Part shown: piece after piece, positions 27,204 through 35,102 of the stretch
How positions within the stretch are numbered: position 1 is the first letter of the stretch
How the letters are laid out: each line of letters starts with the position of its first letter
Source of the DNA: Bryobacteraceae bacterium
GTDB taxonomy: Bacteria > Acidobacteriota > Terriglobia > Bryobacterales > Bryobacteraceae
Reading direction: 5' to 3'
DNA: 35,835 bases
NCBI GenBank assembly: GCA_025980435.1
Contig: JAICXK010000018.1
Span: forward strand, 1-35,835
The notes under the pieces: model-generated
Told to the model about the DNA's origin: nothing
Seen by the model: the letters and a program-made list of their open reading frames with translations, nothing else
The model's database searches: none
Made by a program: the position numbers and the translations under genes

Positions 27204-28739
27204 TCAGTGCAGCAACGGCGGCGCGGTCTCACGTTCGGGGCCGCGACCGCTCCATAAAGCTTCCGCTTTGATCCACGCCTGCACAGCAACCGCTCTTCCA
27301 GCGGAGCGACCGGCGAGATCTCCCTCTTTGAAATGGATTCCGCCGTATCGCCGTGAAATCCCCGCCTGATTCGCGGCATCCGTGAAGGTTTCCCAGCGCA
27401 AGGTCACGGAAGCAGCCGGTGTGATTCCCGGTTCAACAGTGGAAGTCCCGGGAGCGAACGTGGCGGAATATCCGAAGTGATCGCTACCAGTAAAAAGCTT
27501 CAGAACTGTCGCTCCCGCGGCACTGAATGTACTGTGACCGGAAATGAATTCAGGGAACGGCGGTGTTGGGAAGCTAGCCGGCTGGTACGGTGCCCAGTCC
27601 TGTCCGTCCATGACGACGGTGCCCTTCCCGGGGCCGCCCCAAGAACGGATCTGCTGCCCATGAAAAAGAAAACAAATCGCCGTTGCGGGGCGGACCGAGT
27701 CGAATGCCCGTTTTGCATCCCACCCTGCAATGCTCCCGTCGAATATGGCATTTGCTAACGCGAAGAACATTTTGACGTCCTGATCGAGCGTGTGATGATC
27801 GCGGTATGACACAAACTGCCCGAAAAGGGCCCAATGCCCTGGCGGTGTCTCGGAGTGCGGCCCATCTTTCCAGTATTCGGCGATCATCTTTTGTTCGTCC
27901 GTGAGGTTCGCGCTGATTTGGATCAACTCTTCGGCTTGTTCCAGATAAGCAGTAGAACCAAACTGCGCGGGACCGAACAAACCGAGCTTATCTCGTAATT
28001 GATCGTCAGATCGCAGGGCAAACGGTTTGACCTGGCCCCACTGAGCGCCTAGAAATGTTTGCGTCACAAAATTGCCGCTTGCGTCCGTGTACTGCAGGGG
28101 CTGCCACCGGTTCGGGTCAACAATGGTCGACGGAATGACAGGCACTGTCGAGGGAGGATTTACCGGTTCGTAGCCCGTATAGTCCGAATAAGGCAGTCCG
28201 GTTGGTGATAGCGTGCCAAGTTGATTGGAGCCGTCATCATGACGAAAATCGAGAACGGCCGAGCATGCTGTATTCCCGACTCCCGCGGGCGTTGTCGTAT
28301 CCGTGGTCGTGTTATCCGGGTCATATCCAAGATTAAGCATCAGTGGCCGATACACGGTGGCGTCGTCTAACGCAAAAAGATCGGCCACCGCACGATAGGC
28401 CGCAAAGCTGATTGCTTCGTTCTTATTTGCGGGAGTCCTCAAACGGTGAGGTTGGCTCAACTTCCTGCCCAGTTGCGTACCTAGTGCCCGATCGTCATAA
28501 GCAGCCCAAGCATCGTAAATGCAGGTGTGGACGATTGCGAGTGCACGCGCCACCATAGGCGGTCCAATCTTCGAATCTCTGACGCCTTGTAAGGCGGCGT
28601 TATTCCACTGAATGACAACATTCGGCTCGACCCTGTTGCGGTCGTCATCTGACCGGGGAAACAAGGAGCCGGCTGTCGCCAGCATTCCGGTCACACCTAC
28701 AATTTGGAATCTGCGTTTGCTAAAGATTTTCCGATTCAT
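27204..28739 (-). CDS. Vanadium-haloperoxidase-type PAP2 enzyme, exported
   Basis: The ATG at 28737-28739 with GGAG 6 bases upstream gives 511 residues. The N terminus KIFSKRRFQIVGVTG resembles a Tat or Sec leader, so it is likely exported. Motifs of the vanadate-dependent haloperoxidase/PAP2 superfamily are all present: K343 and R350 in KRAFDSVRP, S400-G401-H402 in FISGHSTFSAAGA, and R463 with H469 in SRRYGGIHF. Vanadium enzymes of this group oxidise halides with hydrogen peroxide; phosphatases share the site. Length and the N-terminal helical domain fit bacterial haloperoxidase-like proteins. Halide specificity is not readable. It lies between two other exported-protein genes in one direction. 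Confidence 0.9.
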   Translation of the reverse strand: MNRKIFSKRRFQIVGVTGMLATAGSLFPRSDDDRNRVEPNVVIQWNNAALQGVRDSKIGPPMVARALAIVHTCIYDAWAAYDDRALGTQLGRKLSQPHRLRTPANKNEAISFAAYRAVADLFALDDATVYRPLMLNLGYDPDNTTTDTTTPAGVGNTACSAVLDFRHDDGSNQLGTLSPTGLPYSDYTGYEPVNPPSTVPVIPSTIVDPNRWQPLQYTDASGNFVTQTFLGAQWGQVKPFALRSDDQLRDKLGLFGPAQFGSTAYLEQAEELIQISANLTDEQKMIAEYWKDGPHSETPPGHWALFGQFVSYRDHHTLDQDVKMFFALANAIFDGSIAGWDAKRAFDSVRPATAICFLFHGQQIRSWGGPGKGTVVMDGQDWAPYQPASFPTPPFPEFISGHSTFSAAGATVLKLFTGSDHFGYSATFAPGTSTVEPGITPAASVTLRWETFTDAANQAGISRRYGGIHFKEGDLAGRSAGRAVAVQAWIKAEALWSGRGPERETAPPLLH

Positions 28740-28849
28740 CTTGCTCTCCGGGAACGTTAAACGAAGTCTCAGGGCTCGTGTTGAGGACTCATGCGGCGCA
28801 ATCAAAGGCCATGCGATCGTCGGCTTCCGACCACGTCGCAGCCATGCTT

Positions 28850-29587
28850 TTACGGAATCTGAAAGAAGGCTATGGCCACAGGATTGCCGATTTTGCCGTC
28901 CGCAAGTGTGCCGAGCCCCGGAGTGCCAAGCCCCGGATCTTGCGGCGTGAGAAGTTGCCGCGCGAGAAAACGAGCGTCCATTGTGCTGGCCGGGCCATGA
29001 CTGAAGAAAACCAGCCAGATCATAGAACCCGGTGAAACTTTCAAACCGCGGACCGAGCCCGAGAAAGTCAACGCCCCACGGCGTCCCGCGACGGCGCTGT
29101 CCAGTCTGCCGAACGCGACAGCTGGATTAACACCTTCAAAATCGGCGGGACTACAGCCCGGGGTTAAGCAATCTTGCGGCCGGTCTATATAAGAGAACCA
29201 GACCGTGTAGGCATCGCCTGGAGTCAAACTCGTCCCTCTCAACAACGCCGTGACTCCCTCATCTCCAAAACAAATGTCCGCATGTCCCTGGACGTGCGAT
29301 CCCGTCGGCGTGAGTTGTACTCGCATCGACTGGCAATCATCATCGTCCCGATCGTGGTCTGCGGCCTGGCTAGTCCCAACCATGAGTTGTAACAGCAGGG
29401 CCATACCTACCGCCTTGCTGCCTGTTAGCGCAATCTTTCGAATATCCATACCTTGTTCCTTTCTTTCGAAGCCCCGCGCCCACGATTCGTAACCAAAGCA
29501 GTGCTTCTTCTGTCTGCGTTCCATTTGCCGTGGCTGGTTTAGGCGCCCGCGAGAACTCAAATTCGTCTTAATATCTGGTTTCTGCAT
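28850..29587 (-). CDS. Secreted protein of unknown function, start uncertain
   Basis: The protein ends VAIAFFQIP. Two in-frame starts have ribosome binding sites: the ATG at 29585-29587 has AAGGAGG 5 bases upstream (245 residues), and the ATG at 29447-29449 has AAGGA 7 bases upstream (199 residues). The shorter form begins MDIRKIALTGSKAVGMALLL, a clear signal peptide cleaved near QAAD. The mature part has an Asp-rich start (DHDRDDDDC), then LTPTGSHVQGHADICF, TPGDAYTVWFSY, paired cysteines in DCLTPGC, and SMIWLVFFSHGPAS. It looks like an all-beta exported domain; I cannot name it. It is the first gene of the haloperoxidase run, 110 bases upstream. Confidence 0.72.
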   Translation of the reverse strand: MQKPDIKTNLSSRGRLNQPRQMERRQKKHCFGYESWARGFERKEQGMDIRKIALTGSKAVGMALLLQLMVGTSQAADHDRDDDDCQSMRVQLTPTGSHVQGHADICFGDEGVTALLRGTSLTPGDAYTVWFSYIDRPQDCLTPGCSPADFEGVNPAVAFGRLDSAVAGRRGALTFSGSVRGLKVSPGSMIWLVFFSHGPASTMDARFLARQLLTPQDPGLGTPGLGTLADGKIGNPVAIAFFQIP

Positions 29588-29608
29588 TGGTTCCTCCTTG
29601 GTGCGGTG

Positions 29609-29627
29609 CATCCGAATATGCCGGATG
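29609..29627. promoter_or_regulatory. Candidate operator palindrome before the haloperoxidase run
   Basis: CATCCG-N7-CGGATG is a perfect 6-base inverted repeat centred about 30 bases upstream of the ATG at 29587. It sits in the divergent region shared with the winged-helix regulator, which makes that regulator a candidate binder. The repeat is seen directly; function is inferred. Confidence 0.35.
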
Positions 29628-29755
29628 AGCCGCAGAAAGCAAAATACCCAGTCCGCAAATGTGCAACACGAGGCAGGCTTCTGATTTCATTGGGCGTTAA
29701 AGGCACCGCAAAGATTTGCAGCACGGGGCAAGTGATGGTGGTAAACTGACCCCTC

Positions 29756-31693
29756 ATGAACGCGGCGGCAGAATCCAAGGCGAAAGTCTTCCGATTCGGT
29801 CCGTTCAAGCTGGACACGAACCTGGGTCAGCTCCGGAAACATGAGATGCCGATTCGTTTGCAAGAGCAGCCATTCAAGCTGTTACTTTGTCTGCTCGAAA
29901 ATCCTGGAACTCTGGTATCGCGCGAGGAACTCGGCCACAGGCTGTGGGCTGACGGAACATTCGTTGATTTTGATCACGGCGTCAATGCGGCCGTCACCCG
30001 CCTTAGACGGGTCCTTTCCGACTCCGCCGAAAGCCCTCGCTACATAGAAAGAGTTGCGGGCAAAGGCTATCGCTTTATCGCTCCGGTATCTGAGTTTTCC
30101 CCATTACAGCCGGCACAAGAAGTCGAGATTACCCCACCGCCACAAGCAGCATCTGAACACCGGACTCGCCGCGCGTCCTCGAGGCGTTTGCGCATCCTCC
30201 TATTGCATGCTGCCAGCTCACGTGTCCGGCGGCCCGCACTGCTCGCCGGGGTTACCTCTTTGTTTATCGCAATACTGGCGATGGAGTGGATGGCTTTACG
30301 AACGCCGCATGACCCTCGGCTCATAGCCGTCCTGCCATTCGATGACGTGAATGGAGATTCCGCACGGGCATATTTGAGCCGGGGACTCACGGAGGAAGTC
30401 ATCACCCAGCTTGGGCGGGTCGCTCCAGCAGGATTCGGAGTGATCGCGGGACCTTCGGTCTGGCGGTACGGCGGGGCGCATCCCGCGCCGCAAAAAGTCG
30501 CATCTGAGCTGGGAGCCGGATACATCCTCACGGGCGCAGTGCAGCGCGAGGCATCGCATGTGCGAGTCTCGGCGCGGCTGATTCGCGCTCGGGACGGATT
30601 GCAGCTATGGGCTGACACTTTCGACGGAGCGGCCGACGCGGCGTTGACAATGCAGGCCGATGTCGCGGCTTCGGTGGCGCGCGCGATACGCGGCCGTTTC
30701 GCACCGGCACTGGCGCTGGCGCATCCGCAGCCAATCGATGGCGAAGCCGCGGACCGTTACCTTCGAGGTCGCTTCTACTGGAACCAGCGTACCGAGGTAA
30801 GCCTGAAGCAGGCGATCGAATATTTTCAGCAGTCGATCGCGCGAGCGCCCGCCTACGCGCCGGCATATGCCGCACTGGCGGATTGTTACGCCGCCATGGT
30901 CTACAGCTGTTACGTTGCGCCGTCAACCGGATTTGCGAAAGCCCGGGCTGCGCTGGAGCGCGCCAGCCAGCTCGATCCGGAAGCTCCTGAGGTTCTGGCT
31001 TCCGAAGGCTATTTGAATATGTATTTCGATTGGGATATGGACAAGGCCGCCCACAACCTGGAGCGCGCGGTTGCCGTCAATCCGAACTACGCAACTGCGT
31101 ACGACTGGCTGGGCGTACTAAACACGGCCGCGAAAAGATTCGCCGCTGCGCGAACCGCGTTCGAGCACGCACGGCGCCTGGATCCGGCTTCTTTGCCGAT
31201 CTGGACCGATCTGGCGTTCCATCTTCACTACAGCGGCCGGAATGAAGATGCCCGGCAGGAATTGCAGAAGATCTTGAACATGGACCAGAATTTTCCGCTC
31301 GCTCATTTCTGGATGGGGCGGGTGTTAAGCTCCGAATCCAACTGTTCGGGCGCGCTGTCGGAGCTCGAGACTGCGTCGGCTGGTCTGCGTGATTGGCAGC
31401 CCGTAATTGCCGCTCACGGCCACATTGCGGGTTCGTGTGGACAGCCGTCGCGTGCGCTCGAAGACCTCCGCCGGTTCGACGAAATTGCTCGGAGCAGATT
31501 TGTCACCTCTTACGGTTACGCGCTGATTTATGCAGGGTTGAAGGATAAGAAGCAGGCTCTGATCTGGTTAAGAAGAGCGGTTGAAGAGCGCTCACACTGG
31601 CTGGTGTGGATTAGAGTGGATCCACGATTTGACACGCTGCGGAGCGACCCCCAGTTTCAGCAAATTGTTGCTGCTGTCTTTCCGCGGAAGTGA
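29756..31693 (+). CDS. Winged-helix / TolB-like / TPR membrane regulator (CadC-like layout)
   Basis: The 645-residue protein has an OmpR-type winged-helix DNA-binding domain at about 10-110 (FRFGPFKLDTNLGQL, LVSREELGHRLWAD, and the wing YIERVAGKGYRFIAP). A single membrane segment near 170-190 follows (LLAGVTSLFIAILAMEWMAL). Next comes a TolB-like N-terminal domain (IAVLPFDDVNGDSARAYLSR, GLTEEVITQLGRV, GYILTGAVQREASHVRVSAR). TPR repeats occupy about 340-600, with APAYAPAYAALADCYAAMV and YATAYDWLGVLNTAAKRFA. This layout matches membrane-bound one-component regulators that read an extracytoplasmic signal. It is divergent from the haloperoxidase run, with the ATG only about 170 bases away, so control of that run is likely but unproven. 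Confidence 0.9.
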   Translation: MNAAAESKAKVFRFGPFKLDTNLGQLRKHEMPIRLQEQPFKLLLCLLENPGTLVSREELGHRLWADGTFVDFDHGVNAAVTRLRRVLSDSAESPRYIERVAGKGYRFIAPVSEFSPLQPAQEVEITPPPQAASEHRTRRASSRRLRILLLHAASSRVRRPALLAGVTSLFIAILAMEWMALRTPHDPRLIAVLPFDDVNGDSARAYLSRGLTEEVITQLGRVAPAGFGVIAGPSVWRYGGAHPAPQKVASELGAGYILTGAVQREASHVRVSARLIRARDGLQLWADTFDGAADAALTMQADVAASVARAIRGRFAPALALAHPQPIDGEAADRYLRGRFYWNQRTEVSLKQAIEYFQQSIARAPAYAPAYAALADCYAAMVYSCYVAPSTGFAKARAALERASQLDPEAPEVLASEGYLNMYFDWDMDKAAHNLERAVAVNPNYATAYDWLGVLNTAAKRFAAARTAFEHARRLDPASLPIWTDLAFHLHYSGRNEDARQELQKILNMDQNFPLAHFWMGRVLSSESNCSGALSELETASAGLRDWQPVIAAHGHIAGSCGQPSRALEDLRRFDEIARSRFVTSYGYALIYAGLKDKKQALIWLRRAVEERSHWLVWIRVDPRFDTLRSDPQFQQIVAAVFPRK

Positions 31694-31857
31694 GTCAACT
31701 CCGGACCTGCAGATCCCGAAGGCCTGTGCCTACACCAGCGCTTTCCCTTAAGGCTCCAGACCCTTCCCGGCCCTGCTGAGGCGCCGCCCCTGCACCCCCA
31801 GCAAAGAGGCCATCGTGCGACCGACTATACGTCGATGGTTTGTCGTTTGTGATTAGC
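31694..31857. other. GC-rich spacer before the second PadR promoter
   Basis: A 164-base spacer lies between the TPR regulator and the padR promoter. It has several C-rich runs and short imperfect repeats but no open frame with a convincing start, no tRNA fold and no clear terminator. I see no gene in it. Confidence 0.4.
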
Positions 31858-31886
31858 TTGACTTTTGGCTCTTACCTGTTTACTCT
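31858..31886 (+). promoter_or_regulatory. Candidate promoter of the second padR-ADOP operon
   Basis: TTGACT (31858-31863) matches the -35 consensus at five of six positions. TACTCT (31881-31886) stands 17 bases downstream as a weak -10. The inverted repeat at 31872-31892 covers this -10. Confidence 0.5.
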
Positions 31887-31892
31887 AGGTAA
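31872..31892. promoter_or_regulatory. Candidate PadR operator over the promoter
   Basis: TTACCT-N9-AGGTAA is a perfect 6-base inverted repeat spanning the -10 box of the second padR gene. Its outer half-sites (TTAYC and GRTAA) are the same as those of the palindrome at 3258-3274, with a longer centre. Autoregulation by the adjacent PadR is inferred. Confidence 0.5.
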
Positions 31893-31908
31893 TGTTGGAC
31901 AATGCCTG

Positions 31909-32271
31909 ATGAAAAATAACATGGACGTCTCGCGCGATCTGTTTCCCGGCGCACTGGAGATGATGATTCTCGAATCGCTGCGCCGCCAGCCGGCGCACGG
32001 CTATGCCCTGGTGCAGCACATCCAGCAGCGCTCGCAGAACCTCCTTCAGGTTGAAGAGGGTTCGTTGTATCCAGCCCTCCAGCGGCTGCTGAAAGCAAAA
32101 CTCGTAAAGGCCGAGTGGACTGTTTCGGCTTCCACCAACCGGCGCGTACGCGTCTATCAGATCACCGCGATAGGCTTGCGCCACCTCGATCGTGAGATTT
32201 CCAGCTTCGACCGAATGCTCGAAGGAATCCAGATGGTGCTCGGGCCTGCGAGACGCGCAAAAAGTTCCTAA
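31909..32271 (+). CDS. PadR-family transcriptional regulator, second copy
   Basis: The ATG at 31909 gives 120 residues; an ATG at 31921 is the other option. The frame is open further upstream, but that part is the promoter. The winged helix shows LEMMILESLRRQPAHGYALV and EEGSLYPALQRLLKAKLVKA, then RRVRVYQITAIGLRHLDR and a C-terminal dimer helix with SFDRMLEGIQMVL. It is slightly longer than the PadR at 2920-3252 and clearly different in sequence. Its stop (TAA at 32269) is part of the ribosome binding site TAAGGAGG for the downstream ADOP gene, so the two are an operon. Confidence 0.93.
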   Translation: MKNNMDVSRDLFPGALEMMILESLRRQPAHGYALVQHIQQRSQNLLQVEEGSLYPALQRLLKAKLVKAEWTVSASTNRRVRVYQITAIGLRHLDREISSFDRMLEGIQMVLGPARRAKSS

Positions 32272-32286
32272 GGAGGACTCACTCGG

Positions 32287-34980
32287 ATGAGTTGGCTTCA
32301 ACGAATTTTCCGGAGGCGGCGCCTTTACGACGAACTGGCCGAAGAAATGCGCGAGCACATCGAAGAGAAGACCGAGCAGCTTATGCGCCTCGAGAATCTA
32401 TCGCGCGATGAGGCCCGCCAGGCAGCCCTTCGTGCGTTTGGAAATCCGACCCTTGTGGAGACGCGAAGCCGCGAGGTCTGGCAGTGGTCCAGACTTGAAT
32501 CGTTTTTTACCGACCTCAAACTTGCCCTCCGCCGCTTGAAGAGATCGCCGGGTTTTCCAGCGACGGTCGTTCTCACGCTGGCCATCGGCATTGGCGCCAA
32601 TACGGCAGTTTTTACCATCGTCGACAGTATTCTGCTCAAGCCGCTGCCCTATCCACAGCCGGAACAACTGGTGGCGGTGTGGCTGCACGCTCCTGGAGCA
32701 AGCGGCTTGGCCAATTTCGCCGAGGGGTTACGCCTTTCGCCGTCGATGTATTTGACCTTCGCCGAACATAACCGCACATTGCAGTCCATCGGAGTGTGGG
32801 TTTCAGGTACAGCCAACGTCACCGGGATCGCGCAGCCCCAAGAGGTACACACAACGTACATCAGCGATGGGGTGCTCCAGACGCTGGACGTTCCGCCAAG
32901 AGCCGGGCGCTGGATACTGACGGCCGACCAGGTTCCGGGCAGCCGCAAGGTCGCGGTGCTGAGCTACGACTACTGGCAGCGCCGTTTTGGAGGCGAACCG
33001 TCGGTGATCGGAACAAACATCCAAGTCGACTCCCAGGCACGGGAGGTCGTCGGCGTGATGCCTCAAGGTTTTCAGGTCGAAAACCAGGATTTCGACTTGC
33101 TTATCCCGCTGGGGTTCGATCCGCGACACCAGATCCTGGCAGGCTTCGGCTATAACGGCATAGCCCGTCTGAAACCAGGCGCGACGATTGGCGAGGCAGA
33201 CGCGGACATCGCGCGCATGCTCGAGATTTGGATGGATTCGTGGACCAACAACGACGGCGGCGACCCGCACTTCTACCGGGCGTGGAGGATCTCGGGCGCC
33301 ATTCGCCCCATGAAACAGGAAGTGATCGGCAACGTTGGCAGCGTGCTGTGGGTGGTGATGGGCACCATCGGCGTGGTGCTGCTGATTGCCTGCACCAACC
33401 TGGCGAACCTGCTGCTGGTGCGTATCGAAGGGCGTCAGCAAGAACTGGCGATTCGCGCGGCGCTGGGCGCAGGACGGGCGCGCATAGCACGCGAGGTGCT
33501 GAGCGAATGCGTGCTGCTCGCGCTGATGGGCGGCGTGACCGGCATTTGGATTGCGCAGGCTGGGTTGTGGTTCCTGGCGACAATTGGCGCTGCCAACCTT
33601 CCGCGTCTGCACGAGATCTCGTTCGATGCGCGGTCGATTGCGTTCACGCTCGGGCTTTCGCTGGTTTCGGCGCTGCTCTTCGGGACGATCGCGGCGCTCA
33701 AGTCAATGCGGCCGGCGGCCTCGCTGGCGCAGGCCTCCGCTGGGCGGACAGCGAGCACAAGCCGCGAGCGGCAACACGCGCGCAATCTGCTGGTGGTTGC
33801 GCAGGTAGCGATGGCGATGGTGCTGCTGGTCAGCGCGGTGCTCATGATTCGTACGCTGGCGGCGCTTCGCGGCGTTGACCCTGGATTTGCCGACGCGAAC
33901 AACGTGCAGACTCTGCGCATCGCGATTCCGCAGCAGCTCATTGCCGACGCGCAGAGGACCACGCGCGTCGAAAACAGCATTGCCGATAAGCTGGCAGCCA
34001 TTCCCGGCGTGGAGTCTGTCGGGTTTGCGCGGGGCGTGCCCATGGATGGAATCGACCCGGACTGGAATAACATTTTCATCGAGGGTAAGGACGAGCGGCC
34101 GGGATCCGCACCGATGCGGCTGTTCAACTACGTCTCGCCTGGATACTTTCATAGCGTGGGTACACACTTGGTGGCCGGTCGCGACTACACGTGGACCGAT
34201 ATCTACGGGCTGAGGCCGTTCGCCATCGTCTCCGAGAACCTGGCGCGTGAGTCGTGGGGGTCTACCGCAGCGGCCATTGGCAAGCGGTTCCGCATTTTGC
34301 CCACTCAGGCGTGGCAGGAGGTGATTGGCGTGGCTGAAAATGTCCGGCAGAACGGGGTCGATGAAGCGGCGCCAGCGATCGTCTACTGGCCGGCGATGAT
34401 GCCGAATCCGTTTGTAGCCGGACAGATTAATTCGACGCGCGCGGTCACCTTCGTCGTACACACCGGCCGCACGGAAACCGAGAGCCTGCGCAGCGAGATT
34501 CAGCAAGCAGTGTGGCAGGTGAATGGCAGTCTCCCCGTAGCGTCGATGCAGACTTTGGGCGCGATCTACAACCGCTCGATGGCGCGCACCTCGTTCACAC
34601 TTGTCATGCTGGCAATTGCCGGGGCCATGGCATTGGCTCTCAGCCTCGTCGGCATCTACGGGGTGATTTCGTACGCTGTGTCGCAGCGTACCCGTGAAAT
34701 CGGCATTCGCATGGCGCTCGGCGCACAGAAGGGCGAGATGCGCTGGATGTTCGTGCGCGTCGCTCTGGGATTGGCGGCGGCCGGCATCGTCATCGGCCTC
34801 GGAGCGGCGGCCGCAGTCGCGCGACTCATGACTGCGCTGCTGTTTGGCATCAGCCCTCTCGATGTATTGAGCTTCGGTGTTGTGCCTTTCGTCCTGGCTG
34901 CAGCGGCGGCCCTTGCGAGCTACTTACCCGCTTCTCGCGCCGCCGCTGTCAATCCTGTGGATGCGCTCAAAGCAGAGTGA
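32287..34980 (+). CDS. ADOP-family duplicated FtsX-type permease, PadR-linked, second
   Basis: The 897-residue protein has the full ADOP layout. The charged prefix (residues 1-80) includes LYDELAEEMREHIEEKTEQL and RQAALRAFGNPTLV. The first membrane helix follows, with VLTLAIGIGANTAVF and LLKPLPYP. A MacB-type periplasmic domain, an FtsX bundle with AIRAALGAGRARIA, a second periplasmic domain and a final FtsX bundle with GIRMALGAQKGEM complete it. The end NPVDALKAE matches the shared tail. The ATG is 10 bases after the AAGGAGG that overlaps the padR stop. No ATPase gene is present nearby. Confidence 0.93.
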   Translation: MSWLQRIFRRRRLYDELAEEMREHIEEKTEQLMRLENLSRDEARQAALRAFGNPTLVETRSREVWQWSRLESFFTDLKLALRRLKRSPGFPATVVLTLAIGIGANTAVFTIVDSILLKPLPYPQPEQLVAVWLHAPGASGLANFAEGLRLSPSMYLTFAEHNRTLQSIGVWVSGTANVTGIAQPQEVHTTYISDGVLQTLDVPPRAGRWILTADQVPGSRKVAVLSYDYWQRRFGGEPSVIGTNIQVDSQAREVVGVMPQGFQVENQDFDLLIPLGFDPRHQILAGFGYNGIARLKPGATIGEADADIARMLEIWMDSWTNNDGGDPHFYRAWRISGAIRPMKQEVIGNVGSVLWVVMGTIGVVLLIACTNLANLLLVRIEGRQQELAIRAALGAGRARIAREVLSECVLLALMGGVTGIWIAQAGLWFLATIGAANLPRLHEISFDARSIAFTLGLSLVSALLFGTIAALKSMRPAASLAQASAGRTASTSRERQHARNLLVVAQVAMAMVLLVSAVLMIRTLAALRGVDPGFADANNVQTLRIAIPQQLIADAQRTTRVENSIADKLAAIPGVESVGFARGVPMDGIDPDWNNIFIEGKDERPGSAPMRLFNYVSPGYFHSVGTHLVAGRDYTWTDIYGLRPFAIVSENLARESWGSTAAAIGKRFRILPTQAWQEVIGVAENVRQNGVDEAAPAIVYWPAMMPNPFVAGQINSTRAVTFVVHTGRTETESLRSEIQQAVWQVNGSLPVASMQTLGAIYNRSMARTSFTLVMLAIAGAMALALSLVGIYGVISYAVSQRTREIGIRMALGAQKGEMRWMFVRVALGLAAAGIVIGLGAAAAVARLMTALLFGISPLDVLSFGVVPFVLAAAAALASYLPASRAAAVNPVDALKAE

Positions 34981-35044
34981 TTGTAGCCGCCAGGAGCTTC
35001 CTTTCATGCGGACCGTCACTTTGCTCTAGCTACGTGACTGAGAA

Positions 35045-35075
35045 GCTGTGAAAAAATTGCGGTTTTCTTAACAGC
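35045..35075. terminator. Hairpin in the convergent ADOP gap
   Basis: GCTGT pairs with ACAGC and the inner GAAAA pairs with TTTTC, giving about 10 pairs with a 3-base bulge and an 8-base loop. It lies between two convergent ADOP genes, a sensible place to end both transcripts. No U-tract follows on either strand. Confidence 0.3.
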
Positions 35076-35102
35076 GTCTGACGTCGGCACGAAGAGCATG
35101 TC

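Noticed and set aside
31694-31857. C-rich spacer with short repeats, considered as a repeat element or small RNA
   Set aside because: No terminator, promoter pair or stable fold could be supported by eye.
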